This document shows positions 35,977-44,545 of a stretch of DNA of 64,000 bases, in pieces (the first letter of the stretch is position 1; the number at the start of each line of letters is the position of its first letter). The notes beneath the pieces are model-generated. The model had not been told where the DNA came from. It ran no database searches and saw nothing but the letters and a program-made list of their open reading frames with translations. The translations under genes were made by a program, and so were the position numbers. The stretch covers positions 1 to 64,000 of the forward strand of contig CAKOHV010000002.1 in assembly GCA_934086145.1 (NCBI GenBank). The letters run 5' to 3'. The stretch is from an uncultured Bacilli bacterium. Lineage in GTDB: Bacteria; Bacillota_I; Bacilli_A; RF39; UBA660.

Positions 35977-36654
35977 CTAACTATTAAGAAGTGGACTAAC
36001 ACTTTCCAGTACTCCATTATAATAACTGGGAACCGTTCCAGGTATAATACGCGATGCAATTAATATTGAAAAATCATCTTTGATTTCTTCCTTAGAAACT
36101 GGTGTTAATAAACTACTATTAATGGTTATATCTAAATATAATTCTAATAAGACATTATTAATTCCATAATTCTTTACCTGCGTCTTATATCCCATAGCAC
36201 TATCCGTTAAAACCTCAATTTTTACCGGTATTTTCGGTCCAAAATTACTAATTAAAATATTTTTATTCCCAATTCCTATTGGAACCCATAAGACATCTTT
36301 ATTACTTCCTTTATAATTAACACTAAAATCTATTTGGGCCAAATTATTATATAAACTTTCCAGAGATTCTCCAAGCATTACATAAACTTCATTCATCTTA
36401 TAATCAACAGATATCACTTCTCCATTTTTATTTAAATTAAGACTTATTAAATCATCAACGCGAAACTTAGCTGCAACTTCTTTCGAAAAAGAATAAAATA
36501 AGCAATGATTTACCTCTTTTTTTATGTTTTGCTTGATATAAAAAATAAAATTATCATTAATCATTCGCCCTAACAAACTAATCCATTCTAAGGCTAAGAT
36601 AAATATAATAATTAGTATTATAAATTTATGATTTGTTTTTTTTCTAAATTTCAT
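35977..36654 (-). CDS. Sporulation protein YunB homologue
   Basis: 225 residues. One N-terminal transmembrane helix (FIILIIIFILALEWISLL) is followed by an extracytoplasmic domain with the YunB hallmark LISNFGPKIPVKIEVLTDSA, then KTQVKNYGINNVLLELYLDI and a C-terminal segment IPGTVPSYYNG. In B. subtilis, YunB is made in sporulation under SigE control and is needed for efficient spore formation. Its presence supports an endospore-forming lineage. Confidence 0.85.
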   Translation of the reverse strand: MKFRKKTNHKFIILIIIFILALEWISLLGRMINDNFIFYIKQNIKKEVNHCLFYSFSKEVAAKFRVDDLISLNLNKNGEVISVDYKMNEVYVMLGESLESLYNNLAQIDFSVNYKGSNKDVLWVPIGIGNKNILISNFGPKIPVKIEVLTDSAMGYKTQVKNYGINNVLLELYLDITINSSLLTPVSKEEIKDDFSILIASRIIPGTVPSYYNGVLESVSPLLNS

Positions 36655-36700
36655 ACTTAATAATATGTTTAATTTACCTTTTTACAACTAAAAAGAACTA

Positions 36701-37714
36701 TTAAAATAGTCCTAATCCTAATAATTTATTAGCTAATATTAAACATCCCACTAAGAAGACAATAATTATTAATATAATTAATATTCTAATAACAATCTTT
36801 GTAAAATGCATATCTTCCTTTAAATCATTGAAATCATCAAAATCACTTTGGGTAAAGTTGAGATTTTGAGATTTCGTTAAGTCACTAGTTGAATCTTTTT
36901 CAGGTATTTTAACATCTCTTGTAAAATCCATATCAACATTTATTGGTTTAATTTCAAGTGGTTTTTCTTCATCTTCTTCTTTGACTTGAGGAATCTCTAT
37001 TTCTTTTGTAGTATCTTTAGTACCTTTTATTGTCTCTTCATCAATTAGTAGTTCATCGCTTAAAGCTCCTAATACTTTAGTATTTTCATCAGTTCCTCTT
37101 AAGTCACTTAATAAATCAAGGGGATCTAGTTCATCTAAATCTTCTTCCTTAATTAGTTCTTTAGCTGTTATGGTATTAATTAAATCTTGTAATTTTTTTT
37201 CTTCTTTTTCTTTATTAACAGGTACTGGCTTAACTTCTTCGATTTCTTCTTCATCAAGTTCTTCATCATCTTTTTTTAGAATATCTAAGTCTTTTAAAAT
37301 ATCATACTGTGTATTACGTAGTTTTTTTAAACGATCTTCTTCATAATTTATTTCTTTTTCTTTATGAGCTTGCTCTAAAATAGAATTTAAATCATATTCT
37401 CGTGTTTCATCAAGGTTTATTTTTCCAATTTCAGGTTCTGTTTTATTAAGTGGCTTATTCTTAGGAAGTTCTCGATATTTACGGTCTAACATTTCTCTTA
37501 TTTTATCGATATCAACGTTATTACCCTCGCCAATAACTGAAACGTTACTATTTAAATCGAAATCTTCTAATTCTTTACTACTTACTTCTTTATATAAAAC
37601 TTGATTCTTATCTATTCTTTTTAATGTAGTCGTTTGTTCTAATTCATCCAAATGCTCTTTATTATTTCCTTCATCAATTTGTTTCGCATAATATTTGTCC
37701 ATCCTCGACTGCAT
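36701..37714 (-). CDS. Acidic tail-anchored membrane protein, unknown
   Basis: 337 residues: about 310 of highly charged, Glu/Asp/Lys-rich, partly coiled-coil cytoplasmic sequence and a single C-terminal transmembrane helix (IVIRILIILIIIVFLVGCLI). There is no signal peptide, so it should be tail-anchored. Short recurring motifs such as LDETREYDLNSIL and MDFTRDVKIPE look like interaction segments. AGGAAGTG precedes ATG 37714. No family recognised; a scaffold at the division or spore membrane is speculation. Confidence 0.6.
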   Translation of the reverse strand: MQSRMDKYYAKQIDEGNNKEHLDELEQTTTLKRIDKNQVLYKEVSSKELEDFDLNSNVSVIGEGNNVDIDKIREMLDRKYRELPKNKPLNKTEPEIGKINLDETREYDLNSILEQAHKEKEINYEEDRLKKLRNTQYDILKDLDILKKDDEELDEEEIEEVKPVPVNKEKEEKKLQDLINTITAKELIKEEDLDELDPLDLLSDLRGTDENTKVLGALSDELLIDEETIKGTKDTTKEIEIPQVKEEDEEKPLEIKPINVDMDFTRDVKIPEKDSTSDLTKSQNLNFTQSDFDDFNDLKEDMHFTKIVIRILIILIIIVFLVGCLILANKLLGLGLF

Positions 37715-37839
37715 AAAAAACACTTCCTATCTTCATGTAACTATCATAACATAATTCTAAATTATTTAAAATATCTAAAAAATAATTTAGTTGCTTTTAC
37801 TATTTCAAGTATTATATAATACCTAAAGGAGGAAAGAGT

Positions 37840-38082
37840 ATGAAAAAGTTAAATGTTGATCATGATAAATGTATTGGTTGTGGTCTTTGTGTATCAAGTT
37901 ACGAAGAAAATTTTGCTTTTGATAACGAATCAGGTTTATCAACAGTTATTTCTCAAGATAATATAACTGATGATATGAAAGATTTATGTCCTGTTGGGGC
38001 TATCGAAATTATCGAAGAGGAATGTGAAAATTGTAGCTGTGGTAATAATTGTCAATGTGCTAATAAAGCCACTGAAGAGTAA
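37840..38082 (+). CDS. fer: Single-cluster 4Fe-4S ferredoxin with Cys-rich tail
   Basis: 80 residues. CIGCGLC (15-21) and the distal CPVG supply four ligands for one 4Fe-4S cluster, as in the Bacillus-type 82-residue ferredoxin Fer. An unusual C-terminal extension, EECENCSCGNNCQCANKA, adds five more cysteines that could bind a second metal. AGGAGG lies 7 nt before the ATG. It is a soluble electron carrier; partner enzymes cannot be deduced. Confidence 0.88.
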   Translation: MKKLNVDHDKCIGCGLCVSSYEENFAFDNESGLSTVISQDNITDDMKDLCPVGAIEIIEEECENCSCGNNCQCANKATEE

Positions 38083-38114
38083 AAAATCTTCCATTAATGG
38101 GAAGATTTTTTTAA
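38082..38114. terminator. Bidirectional terminator between fer and rluB
   Basis: AAAAAATCTTCC-ATTAAT-GGGAAGATTTTTT, symmetric, serving both convergent genes. Confidence 0.88.
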
Positions 38115-38819
38115 ACTATATAATTTTTTAACTTCCTTAGTATCTAGCATTCTATACTCACCAGTTTGTAAGCCTTTAACATCTAAGAAAGCATATTTTT
38201 CTCTTTTTAATTTCATTACATCATAGCCAAGTTCTTTAAATAGTTTTTTTACAATATGATTACGTCCTTCAACAATACTAATTTCTACTATTTCATTACC
38301 TTTTTCCACGTTTTTCTTCTTGACTTTAACTCGTTTAGGAATACACTTAACACCATCTATAACAAGACCATTTTTTAATTTTATTATATCTTCGGTCGTC
38401 ATAATTCCTTCAATTTTAGCAATATAAACTTTTTCTACATCATTAGATGGATGCATTAAAATATTAGCTAGTTCTCCATCATTAGTTAAGATTATCAATC
38501 CCGTTGTATCATAGTCTAAACGGCCAACAGAATAAATACGTTCATCACTGGCAATTAATTCATTAACTGTTTTACGCCCTAATTCATCATTAGTACTACA
38601 AATATAACCACGTGGTTTATTCAAAAGATAATAAACTTTTTTTATATCTTTATCTAAAGTTACTCCTTCTACAACAATCTCATCATTATAATTAACTTTA
38701 GTTCCTAATTCTTTAACAACTTCCCCATTTACATAAACTTTGCCTTTTTTTATCAATTCTTCGGCTTTACGACGTGACGTATAACCACTACTAGCAATAA
38801 CTTTTTGTAATCGTTCCAT
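38094..38819 (-). CDS. rluB: 23S rRNA pseudouridine synthase, RluB family
   Basis: 241 residues. An N-terminal S4-like RNA-binding domain (GYTSRRKAEELIKKGKVYVN) is followed by the RsuA/RluB catalytic core with the essential aspartate in GRLDYDTTGLIILTNDG, then the KLFKELGYDV segment. The ATG at 38819 has GAGGTG 6 nt upstream. It lies downstream of dacB-spmA-spmB with one small gene in between, matching the B. subtilis dacB-spmA-spmB-rluB order. Confidence 0.92.
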   Translation of the reverse strand: MERLQKVIASSGYTSRRKAEELIKKGKVYVNGEVVKELGTKVNYNDEIVVEGVTLDKDIKKVYYLLNKPRGYICSTNDELGRKTVNELIASDERIYSVGRLDYDTTGLIILTNDGELANILMHPSNDVEKVYIAKIEGIMTTEDIIKLKNGLVIDGVKCIPKRVKVKKKNVEKGNEIVEISIVEGRNHIVKKLFKELGYDVMKLKREKYAFLDVKGLQTGEYRMLDTKEVKKLYSLKKSSH

Positions 38820-38866
38820 AAAATACACCTCTTTTCAAATATTCATATAATACCACATATTCTTCA

Positions 38867-39364
38867 TCAATGAAAATATTTTACATATATAAAAATAACA
38901 ATTCCTAAAATTATAAAGCAAAACAAAATTAGAAAGAAACGACTAATAATTTTTAATTTTTGAATATTACTATTAGTAATTGAATGTTCAGCATCCTTAG
39001 GCACAATTTCGTTTTTCTTTCCAAAGATAAAACTATTTATAACAACAAAAAGAATTATCAAAATCGATAATATTTGTAGTGTCAAATGAATTAAAGTATT
39101 CGCTTTATTCTTATCAATTAGTAAATATCCCAATAGTAAAGCCATCAAAAGAACTGACAAGCTTAAACTAATAATTGTTCTTTTTAAACTATTACCAGCA
39201 AATTTATAACCACACTTTTGACATTTAGTAGCTTCAAAGTCATTTTTAGTAGCACATTTAGGACAACTTTTATAACTATTTTTTAAAATAGTCCCACACT
39301 TACCGCACTTACAAACGCCTTTTAAATTATCATAACCACATTTTTGACACTTCATTTGAATCAC
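38867..39364 (-). CDS. Zinc-ribbon membrane protein
   Basis: 165 residues. Three CxxC pairs (CQKCGYD, CGKCGTIL, CPKCATKN...CQKCGYKF) form two tandem zinc ribbons in the first 55 residues, followed by three transmembrane helices. The start could be the GTG at 39364 or the ATG three codons on. It is inserted between spmB and rluB. Function unknown. Confidence 0.75.
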   Translation of the reverse strand: MIQMKCQKCGYDNLKGVCKCGKCGTILKNSYKSCPKCATKNDFEATKCQKCGYKFAGNSLKRTIISLSLSVLLMALLLGYLLIDKNKANTLIHLTLQILSILIILFVVINSFIFGKKNEIVPKDAEHSITNSNIQKLKIISRFFLILFCFIILGIVIFIYVKYFH

Positions 39365-39384
39365 TTACCTTGACCATAAGTATA

Positions 39385-39873
39385 TCAAAAAAATAGCTTA
39401 GCAACAACTACCGCTGCAATAAAACCACAAATATCAGCAAACAAACCAGCTCCTAAGGCATATCGACTGTTCTTAACACCAACACTACTAAAATACAAAG
39501 CTAAAACATAAATTGTTGTATCCGTGGCTCCTTGAATAATACTACTCAAAAAGCCATAATATGAATCAACACCATACTTATAATAAATATTATTAAGCAT
39601 TGCTAAACTAGCATTTCCACTAATCGGCCTTAAGAAAAACATCGAAACGATATCGCCATGTAAGCCTCTAAATAAATCATTCAAGAGATTACTTCCTAAA
39701 AAAACATTAATTGCCAGAATCATTGCAACAATTGTCGGAATAATTTTATAAACCGTCTTTAACCCATCAATAGCTCCGCTCAAAAATGATTCATACAAAT
39801 CAACCTTCTTAAAAAAGCCATGCATAATAATAAATAAAATTAAGATAGGAATAATATAATTATTTATTTGCAT
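39385..39873 (-). CDS. spmB: Spore maturation protein SpmB
   Basis: 162 residues with four or five membrane segments and the nucleoside-recognition (Gate) domain shared by SpmA and SpmB: SGAIDGLKTVYKIIPTIVAM, FFLRPISGNASLAML and IIQGATDTTIYVLALYF. AGGAGG precedes the ATG. It overlaps spmA by 14 nt. In B. subtilis, SpmA and SpmB are needed for spore core dehydration and heat resistance. Confidence 0.92.
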   Translation of the reverse strand: MQINNYIIPILILFIIMHGFFKKVDLYESFLSGAIDGLKTVYKIIPTIVAMILAINVFLGSNLLNDLFRGLHGDIVSMFFLRPISGNASLAMLNNIYYKYGVDSYYGFLSSIIQGATDTTIYVLALYFSSVGVKNSRYALGAGLFADICGFIAAVVVAKLFF

Positions 39874-40435
39874 TTTTCCTCCTTATGATTCCATCTAACG
39901 TAAGACCTGCTATTGTACTAACACTCGTAGCAATTATAGCCGGAATGATTACGGCCGTTGGATTAACACTTTTATACGCTAAACGTAAAGCTATTACACT
40001 CATCGGAATTAACGTCACACCACTAGTATTTAAAACCAAAAAGGTAATCATCCCATCCGTCGCTTTTTCTTTCTGTGGATTTTCTTTAGCTAACTCTTCC
40101 ATTGCCTTTAAACCAAAGGGCGTAGCAACGGAACCTAAACCTAACATATTCGCCGCAATATTTGATGAAATATATTCTAAAGCCTTATCATTCTTAACCG
40201 ATGGAAACAACTTTATTAGCAGCGGTTTTAAAAGATGACTAAATTTTTTAAGAAGACCACTATCATTAGCGATATTCATAATCCCTGACCATAAGACAAT
40301 TAATGGCAATAAATTTTTTATCAAATCAAAAGCCGCATTAGAACTATTTAATACCACATCACTCATATTAATACCGGAGATAAAACTATAAAATAAACCT
40401 ATTGTAAGTAAAAAAAACCAAATAAAATTAATCAT
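39860..40435 (-). CDS. spmA: Spore maturation protein SpmA
   Basis: 191 residues, multipass membrane, with the Gate-domain signature LPLIVLWSGIMNIANDSGLL, then ANMLGLGSVATPFGLKAMEE and FLVLNTSGVTLIP. I set the start at ATG 40435, which overlaps the dacB stop as ATGA and has GGTGG 7 nt upstream; five further in-frame codons exist upstream. It is co-translated with dacB and spmB. Confidence 0.93.
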   Translation of the reverse strand: MINFIWFFLLTIGLFYSFISGINMSDVVLNSSNAAFDLIKNLLPLIVLWSGIMNIANDSGLLKKFSHLLKPLLIKLFPSVKNDKALEYISSNIAANMLGLGSVATPFGLKAMEELAKENPQKEKATDGMITFLVLNTSGVTLIPMSVIALRLAYKSVNPTAVIIPAIIATSVSTIAGLTLDGIIRRKNANK

Positions 40436-41442
40436 ACCCTTGACCACCATGCCATAAATTCTTTTAGACGAAAAACTAAACTAGTCTCCCTTTTAAAAAA
40501 CAAACTTACTTTATTTATCAATTTCCCATTAACATAAACCTCAATAAAATTATCATTAACCTTTGTTTCTACCTTATCATTATCTTTAACTAATAAATAA
40601 TAATCATCCTTAACATAATAATTTTTATTATACTTTTTATTCTTATCTAAAATTTTCTTTCTTTGATAAAGACTAAAATTTTTTTCATATAAATTTTTAT
40701 GATCAACAAAATCATTACCATCATTAAAAGTTACAACAATTAAATTTTTAGAATCTTTACTAGCTGTCGTAACTAAAGTTCGATGCGCTTTCTTAGTAAA
40801 ACCTGTCTTGCCTCCAGTACAATATTCATACATATTTAGCAATTTATTTTTATTATGCCAAGTATATGTTTTATAACTAGACTTTACAATGATATCCTTT
40901 GTAGCTACAATCTTTCTAAAATAAGTATTTTGCATTGCATAACGCATTAATAAAGCCATATCATAAGTCGTCGATTTATTAGCTGTTCCGTCATTTTCTT
41001 CTAAACCAGATGGATTAACAAAAGTTGTATTTTTCATGCCAAGTTTCTGCGCTTCTTCATTCATCAAAAAAACAAAAGACTTAACATCTCCTGCCACTGC
41101 TTTGGCAATTGCTAAAGCCGCATCATTCCCACTTCGTAACATCAACCCATATAATAAATCATCCAAAGTTAACTCTTCCCCTATTTCTACATAAATTCCA
41201 CTTCCATAAGCTTTTAAAATACTATCATCAATCTTCACAACATTTTCTATATTACCATTTTCAAGTGCTACTAAACATGTCATAATCTTACTAATGCTCG
41301 CAATTAAACTTTCTTTATTAATATTACTTCCTTCTAAGACTCTCTTACTATCTTGATCCATTACAATGTAAGAACTAGCTCCAATAGCCTTTACAGAAAA
41401 AGGCCAAAGCACTATTAACATCCCTAAAAGTATTTTTTTCAT
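40432..41442 (-). CDS. dacB: D-alanyl-D-alanine carboxypeptidase, DacB-type PBP
   Basis: 336 residues. A signal peptide (LGMLIVLWPFSVKA) leads to the penicillin-binding motifs: SxxK as SISK (49-52), SGN in LRSGNDAALA, and KTG in CTGGKTGFTKKAHRT. A beta domain and an amphipathic C-terminal helix (KEFMAWWSRV) follow, as in PBP5-type membrane-tethered enzymes. It trims the terminal D-Ala from wall pentapeptides. The operon with spmA and spmB makes it the sporulation-specific PBP5* (spore cortex) type. Confidence 0.93.
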   Translation of the reverse strand: MKKILLGMLIVLWPFSVKAIGASSYIVMDQDSKRVLEGSNINKESLIASISKIMTCLVALENGNIENVVKIDDSILKAYGSGIYVEIGEELTLDDLLYGLMLRSGNDAALAIAKAVAGDVKSFVFLMNEEAQKLGMKNTTFVNPSGLEENDGTANKSTTYDMALLMRYAMQNTYFRKIVATKDIIVKSSYKTYTWHNKNKLLNMYEYCTGGKTGFTKKAHRTLVTTASKDSKNLIVVTFNDGNDFVDHKNLYEKNFSLYQRKKILDKNKKYNKNYYVKDDYYLLVKDNDKVETKVNDNFIEVYVNGKLINKVSLFFKRETSLVFRLKEFMAWWSRV

Positions 41443-41467
41443 CTTATCACCTAAATAATTCTATGTA

Positions 41468-41497
41468 TAAAAAAAAAGAATAACACATTATATGCTA
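41468..41497 (-). terminator. Terminator of the GH25 gene
   Basis: Minus strand: GAATA...TATTC stem followed by T9. Confidence 0.65.
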
Positions 41498-41500
41498 TTC

Positions 41501-42358
41501 CTAATCTTCCTTAACTTCTTCTATTTCATAAGCAAAATAAGCTTCATTTAAATCGACATTAGCTAAAATTCCCTCAACTCTTCCAATATCTGTATATTGC
41601 CACATATCATAGATTCCTTTATAACTAACCCCATCCATATAATGCGCTAACCATGTTTTATAATTGCCAAACCTACTTAAGTCCCAACGCATTTCCATGG
41701 CAGTTTTATTACCATAAAGCATTCCATTATAACCATGAGCTTTCATATAATCTAAGAAAACTAAGGCATTATAATTTATTATTTCATCACTTATTTTAGA
41801 AACTCTTCCACTTTCAAATGATTCAAAATCATAAGCTACTGGGTAAGTTATTTGATAATCTTTAATTAAATTCAAGGTAAAAGTTGCTTCTTCAAGGACT
41901 TCATATTCATTAGTCGCTGACGAAAAAAAATACACTCCGACTGGGACATTATAATAATTAGCTTGTTGAATATTATATCTAAAATAACTATCCTCAACAA
42001 TTTCACCATCGCTTATCTTTCTTACGCCAACTCTAATCATGGCAAAATCTATTCCCGTATTTTTTAAAGCTTGCCAATCAATTTTTCCTTGCCACCCTGA
42101 TACATCAACCCCTTTAACATCGCGAGCAATTTCCACAACTTTAGTCTGATTTATAATTTCTTTATCATTTTCTTTTATTTCATTGATTAACTGTTGAATT
42201 TCATCAAATTCTTCATTACTTTCTTTATATTTATAGGCAAAGCTATGTCCTAATATTGAAAAAAAAATAACTAAAATTATACTTGATAAGATTAAAATCG
42301 TTAAACGACGATGTTGCAAAGTTATATTTTTAAATTTATCAAATAAATTATACTGCAT
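41501..42358 (-). CDS. Membrane-anchored GH25 lysozyme
   Basis: 285 residues. A basic cytoplasmic start and a transmembrane helix (LTILILSSIILVIFFSIL) precede a short coiled-coil stalk. The GH25 barrel runs from about residue 83: GVDVSGWQGKIDWQALK, AMIRVGV, PVGVYFFSSA, the catalytic acidic pair in YDFESF, WLAHY and MWQYTDIG. All active-site landmarks are present, so it should hydrolyse peptidoglycan glycan strands from the outer face of the membrane. It lies just upstream of dacB in the same direction, but with its own terminator between. Confidence 0.92.
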   Translation of the reverse strand: MQYNLFDKFKNITLQHRRLTILILSSIILVIFFSILGHSFAYKYKESNEEFDEIQQLINEIKENDKEIINQTKVVEIARDVKGVDVSGWQGKIDWQALKNTGIDFAMIRVGVRKISDGEIVEDSYFRYNIQQANYYNVPVGVYFFSSATNEYEVLEEATFTLNLIKDYQITYPVAYDFESFESGRVSKISDEIINYNALVFLDYMKAHGYNGMLYGNKTAMEMRWDLSRFGNYKTWLAHYMDGVSYKGIYDMWQYTDIGRVEGILANVDLNEAYFAYEIEEVKED

Positions 42359-42413
42359 ATCTTATATCTCCTATATTAATTATAGCATGTCTTATATAGA
42401 ACTTAAAGCTTGC

Positions 42414-42464
42414 AAAAAAAGAAAGAAGAAATTTCAACAACTTGGTTAGTTTCTATTGAAATTT
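42414..42464 (-). terminator. Terminator after the glycyl-tRNA synthetase remnant
   Basis: Minus strand AAATTTCAA pairs with TTGAAATTT around 18 nt, followed by a pyrimidine-rich run ending in T7. Confidence 0.55.
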
Positions 42465-43709
42465 AATTCTTTCATTTACATAGTCAACTACTTCATTAAG
42501 TTTTAAAGTAATTTGTTCCATAGTATCTCTATCTCTTAAAGTAACTATACCATTATTAATAGACTCATCATCAACAGTTAAACACCATGGTGTTCCACAA
42601 GCATCGGCTCTTCTATACCTCTTACCAATACTACCAGATTCATCATAGCTCGTCATAAAGTTTTTACTTAACATATTATAAATTTCTCCAGCCTTTTCAC
42701 TATGATATTTTTTTACAAGTGGCAAGACACATACTTTATAAGGAGCAAAATATGGAATAAATTTCATAACCTCACGAGTTTCACCATTTTCAAGCGTCTC
42801 CTCAGTATAACTATTATCTAAAATTGCCAGCGTTAATTTATCACATCCAATAGTAGATTCAATTATATATGGAATAAACTTTTCATTAGTTTCTGAATCT
42901 AAGTATTCTTGATAATTACCAGAATATTCTTGATGTCTTCCTAAATCATAATTAGTTCTATTATGAGTACCATTAACTTCTCCCCATCCAAATACATACT
43001 TATACTCAATATACAGGCTTCTTTAGCATAATGAGCTAATTTTTCATGATCATGAAACCTTAATTTGCCTTCACTAATTCCCAAATTCATAAAATATTTC
43101 TTCGCATAATCTTTAAAATATGCATAAAGTTCACTATCAGCGCCTTCTTTACAGAACGTTTGATATTCCATTTGTTCAAATTCAATTGTTCTAAAAGTAA
43201 AGTTTCCAGGGGTTATTTCATTTCGAAATGCTTTACCAATTTGTCCTATACTAAATGGTAGCTTAGCACGCATAGTTCTTTGGACATTTAAAAAGTTAAC
43301 ATATTCCCCTTGGGCATTTTCTGGTCTTAAATAAACTTTATTTTTACCTTCTTCAGTAACTCCCATATAAGTCTCAAACATTAAATTAAATTGTCTAATA
43401 TCCGTATAATCGCTCTTTCCACACTTTGGACATGGTATTTTATGTTCTCTAATATAAACCATCATTTCTTCTTGACTCATTCCATCAGCATGCGCATTTG
43501 CATCAAAATCGCTGCATCTACTTCATAAGCATTAGGTCTTTCTTGAATAAAGCGTTTACGCCAAGAATCCTTAATATTATTTTTAAGTCTTGAACCTAAT
43601 GGACCATAAACCAGGTATTAGCAAAACCACCATATATTTCACTTCCTTGGAATATAAATCCATATTTTTTACAATAATTTACTAATTTTTCCATTGTTAA
43701 TTCTGCCAT
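42453..43709 (-). pseudogene. glyS: Broken glycyl-tRNA synthetase gene (alpha2 type)
   Basis: Three frames together rebuild a class II GlyRS. The start (ELTMEKLVNYCKKYGFIFQG, then EIYGGFANTW) breaks at about 43612, where one base is missing before YGPLGSRLKNNIKDSW. At about 43510 the frame jumps from AYEVDAA to DFDANAHADGMSQEE, and about 50 codons found in S. aureus GlyRS, including AILMNP and WEASGH, are absent. A further one-base loss near 43012 splits KEAC(D)IEYKYVFGWGE. Motif 2 (FRNEITPGNFTFRTIEFEQME) and the anticodon-binding domain (SIGKRYRRADACGTPWC) are intact. Two separate indels plus a deletion argue for real decay rather than one sequencing error. A replacement GlyRS must exist elsewhere. 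Confidence 0.9.
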
Positions 43710-43710
43710 A

Positions 43711-44241
43711 TTAAACCTCCAAATATTTTATTAAATCTTCTTTCTTATTAAATATTTTTATATAATTCAAAATAGAATAATCATTAAATTTATCTTCGAT
43801 AAGTCTTGTAATAAACTTAATCAAATCACTATAATATCCATCTTGATTATAAACAATTATCTCTTTTGTACTTTCAATCGTTCGATTATCCTCTAACATA
43901 CTGAATAGCTCAGCCAAACTTCCAGTCCCACCCGGAAGAATAAGAACTTTAGAAGCATCATTATAAATTTTAGCTTCTCTTTCAAAAGTATTTTTTACAT
44001 AAGTGCAATCAACATTAAATAAGCTTGTATCTTCATGATATAATTTTAATGTATAAATCTTGATATTTCTATGCGCATCATTAAAATTACTTAGTATTTT
44101 TCCAAACATACCTTCACTTGCAATACCGCCCATAACTAAATCATAGCCACAACGAGCTAAGGCCTTACTTATAAAATCAGCATCTTCAATATACTTTTTA
44201 TCTATCTCTGAATGAGAAGAACAACCTATAAATATTTTCAT
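43711..44241 (-). CDS. LOG-family nucleotide phosphoribohydrolase-like protein
   Basis: 176 residues with the Rossmann-type LOG core: an N-terminal KIFIGCSSHSEID and the signature LPGGTGSLAELFSML (about 100-115), equivalent to PGGxGTxxE. LOG enzymes cleave nucleoside 5'-monophosphates to base and ribose phosphate, though bacterial roles are often unclear. It is the first gene behind the T-box, and its stop lies at the glyS start. A glycine T-box in front of a LOG gene is unusual; it would be retained as glyS decays. Confidence 0.82.
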   Translation of the reverse strand: MKIFIGCSSHSEIDKKYIEDADFISKALARCGYDLVMGGIASEGMFGKILSNFNDAHRNIKIYTLKLYHEDTSLFNVDCTYVKNTFEREAKIYNDASKVLILPGGTGSLAELFSMLEDNRTIESTKEIIVYNQDGYYSDLIKFITRLIEDKFNDYSILNYIKIFNKKEDLIKYLEV

Positions 44242-44261
44242 CCTATCACCTTCTAAAAATA

Positions 44262-44381
44262 AAAAAACTCCTAGAATATGTAAGGACGAATTAATATCCG
44301 CGGTTCCACCTTACTTATTCTAGAAGAATCAGCTCTTATCTATACTGCTCAGGGTTTTCCACACCCGTCATCACACTTATT
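44262..44381 (-). promoter_or_regulatory. T-box leader, abnormally short
   Basis: The minus strand carries GGTGGAACCGCGG (44298-44310), the T-box core that pairs with the uncharged tRNA acceptor end. A stem CTAGAATA...TATTCTAG extended by GTAAGG/CCTTAC ends in T7 (to 44262) and serves as the terminator. From the promoter to the T-box core there are only about 70 nt, too little for a full Stem I of about 100 nt; only a hairpin GGGT-GTGGAAA-ACCC is seen. The specifier cannot be assigned; glycine is inferred from downstream glyS. Confidence 0.8.
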
Positions 44382-44387
44382 GAAATC

Positions 44388-44416
44388 AATATAACCCATT
44401 TTATACAACTTGTCAA
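44388..44416 (-). promoter_or_regulatory. Promoter of the T-box/LOG/glyS transcript
   Basis: Minus strand: TTGACA, exactly 17 bp, TATATT. Confidence 0.85.
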
Positions 44417-44429
44417 CAAAGAACAAAAG

Positions 44430-44545
44430 ACAAATAAAGTTGTCCTTGAAATCTCACGATTTCAAATTTCTACTTCACAGACACTCTACTGAGTCTTCTC
44501 CATAGACTTAAAATCCGATAGTCGCTACCGTACATATTTTTTTAT
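44430..44545 (-). other. Candidate structured RNA, unclassified
   Basis: The minus strand folds by eye into successive hairpins: CGGTAG-CGA-CTATCG, AGTCT-ATGGAGA-AGACT (alternative ACTC-AGTA-GAGT), TTGAAATC-GTGA-GATTTCAA, and a weak GACAA-CTTTAT-TTGTC followed by TTTTG. GC content is higher than the flanks. It lies upstream of the T-box promoter and could be a small RNA or displaced leader material. No family recognised. Confidence 0.4.
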
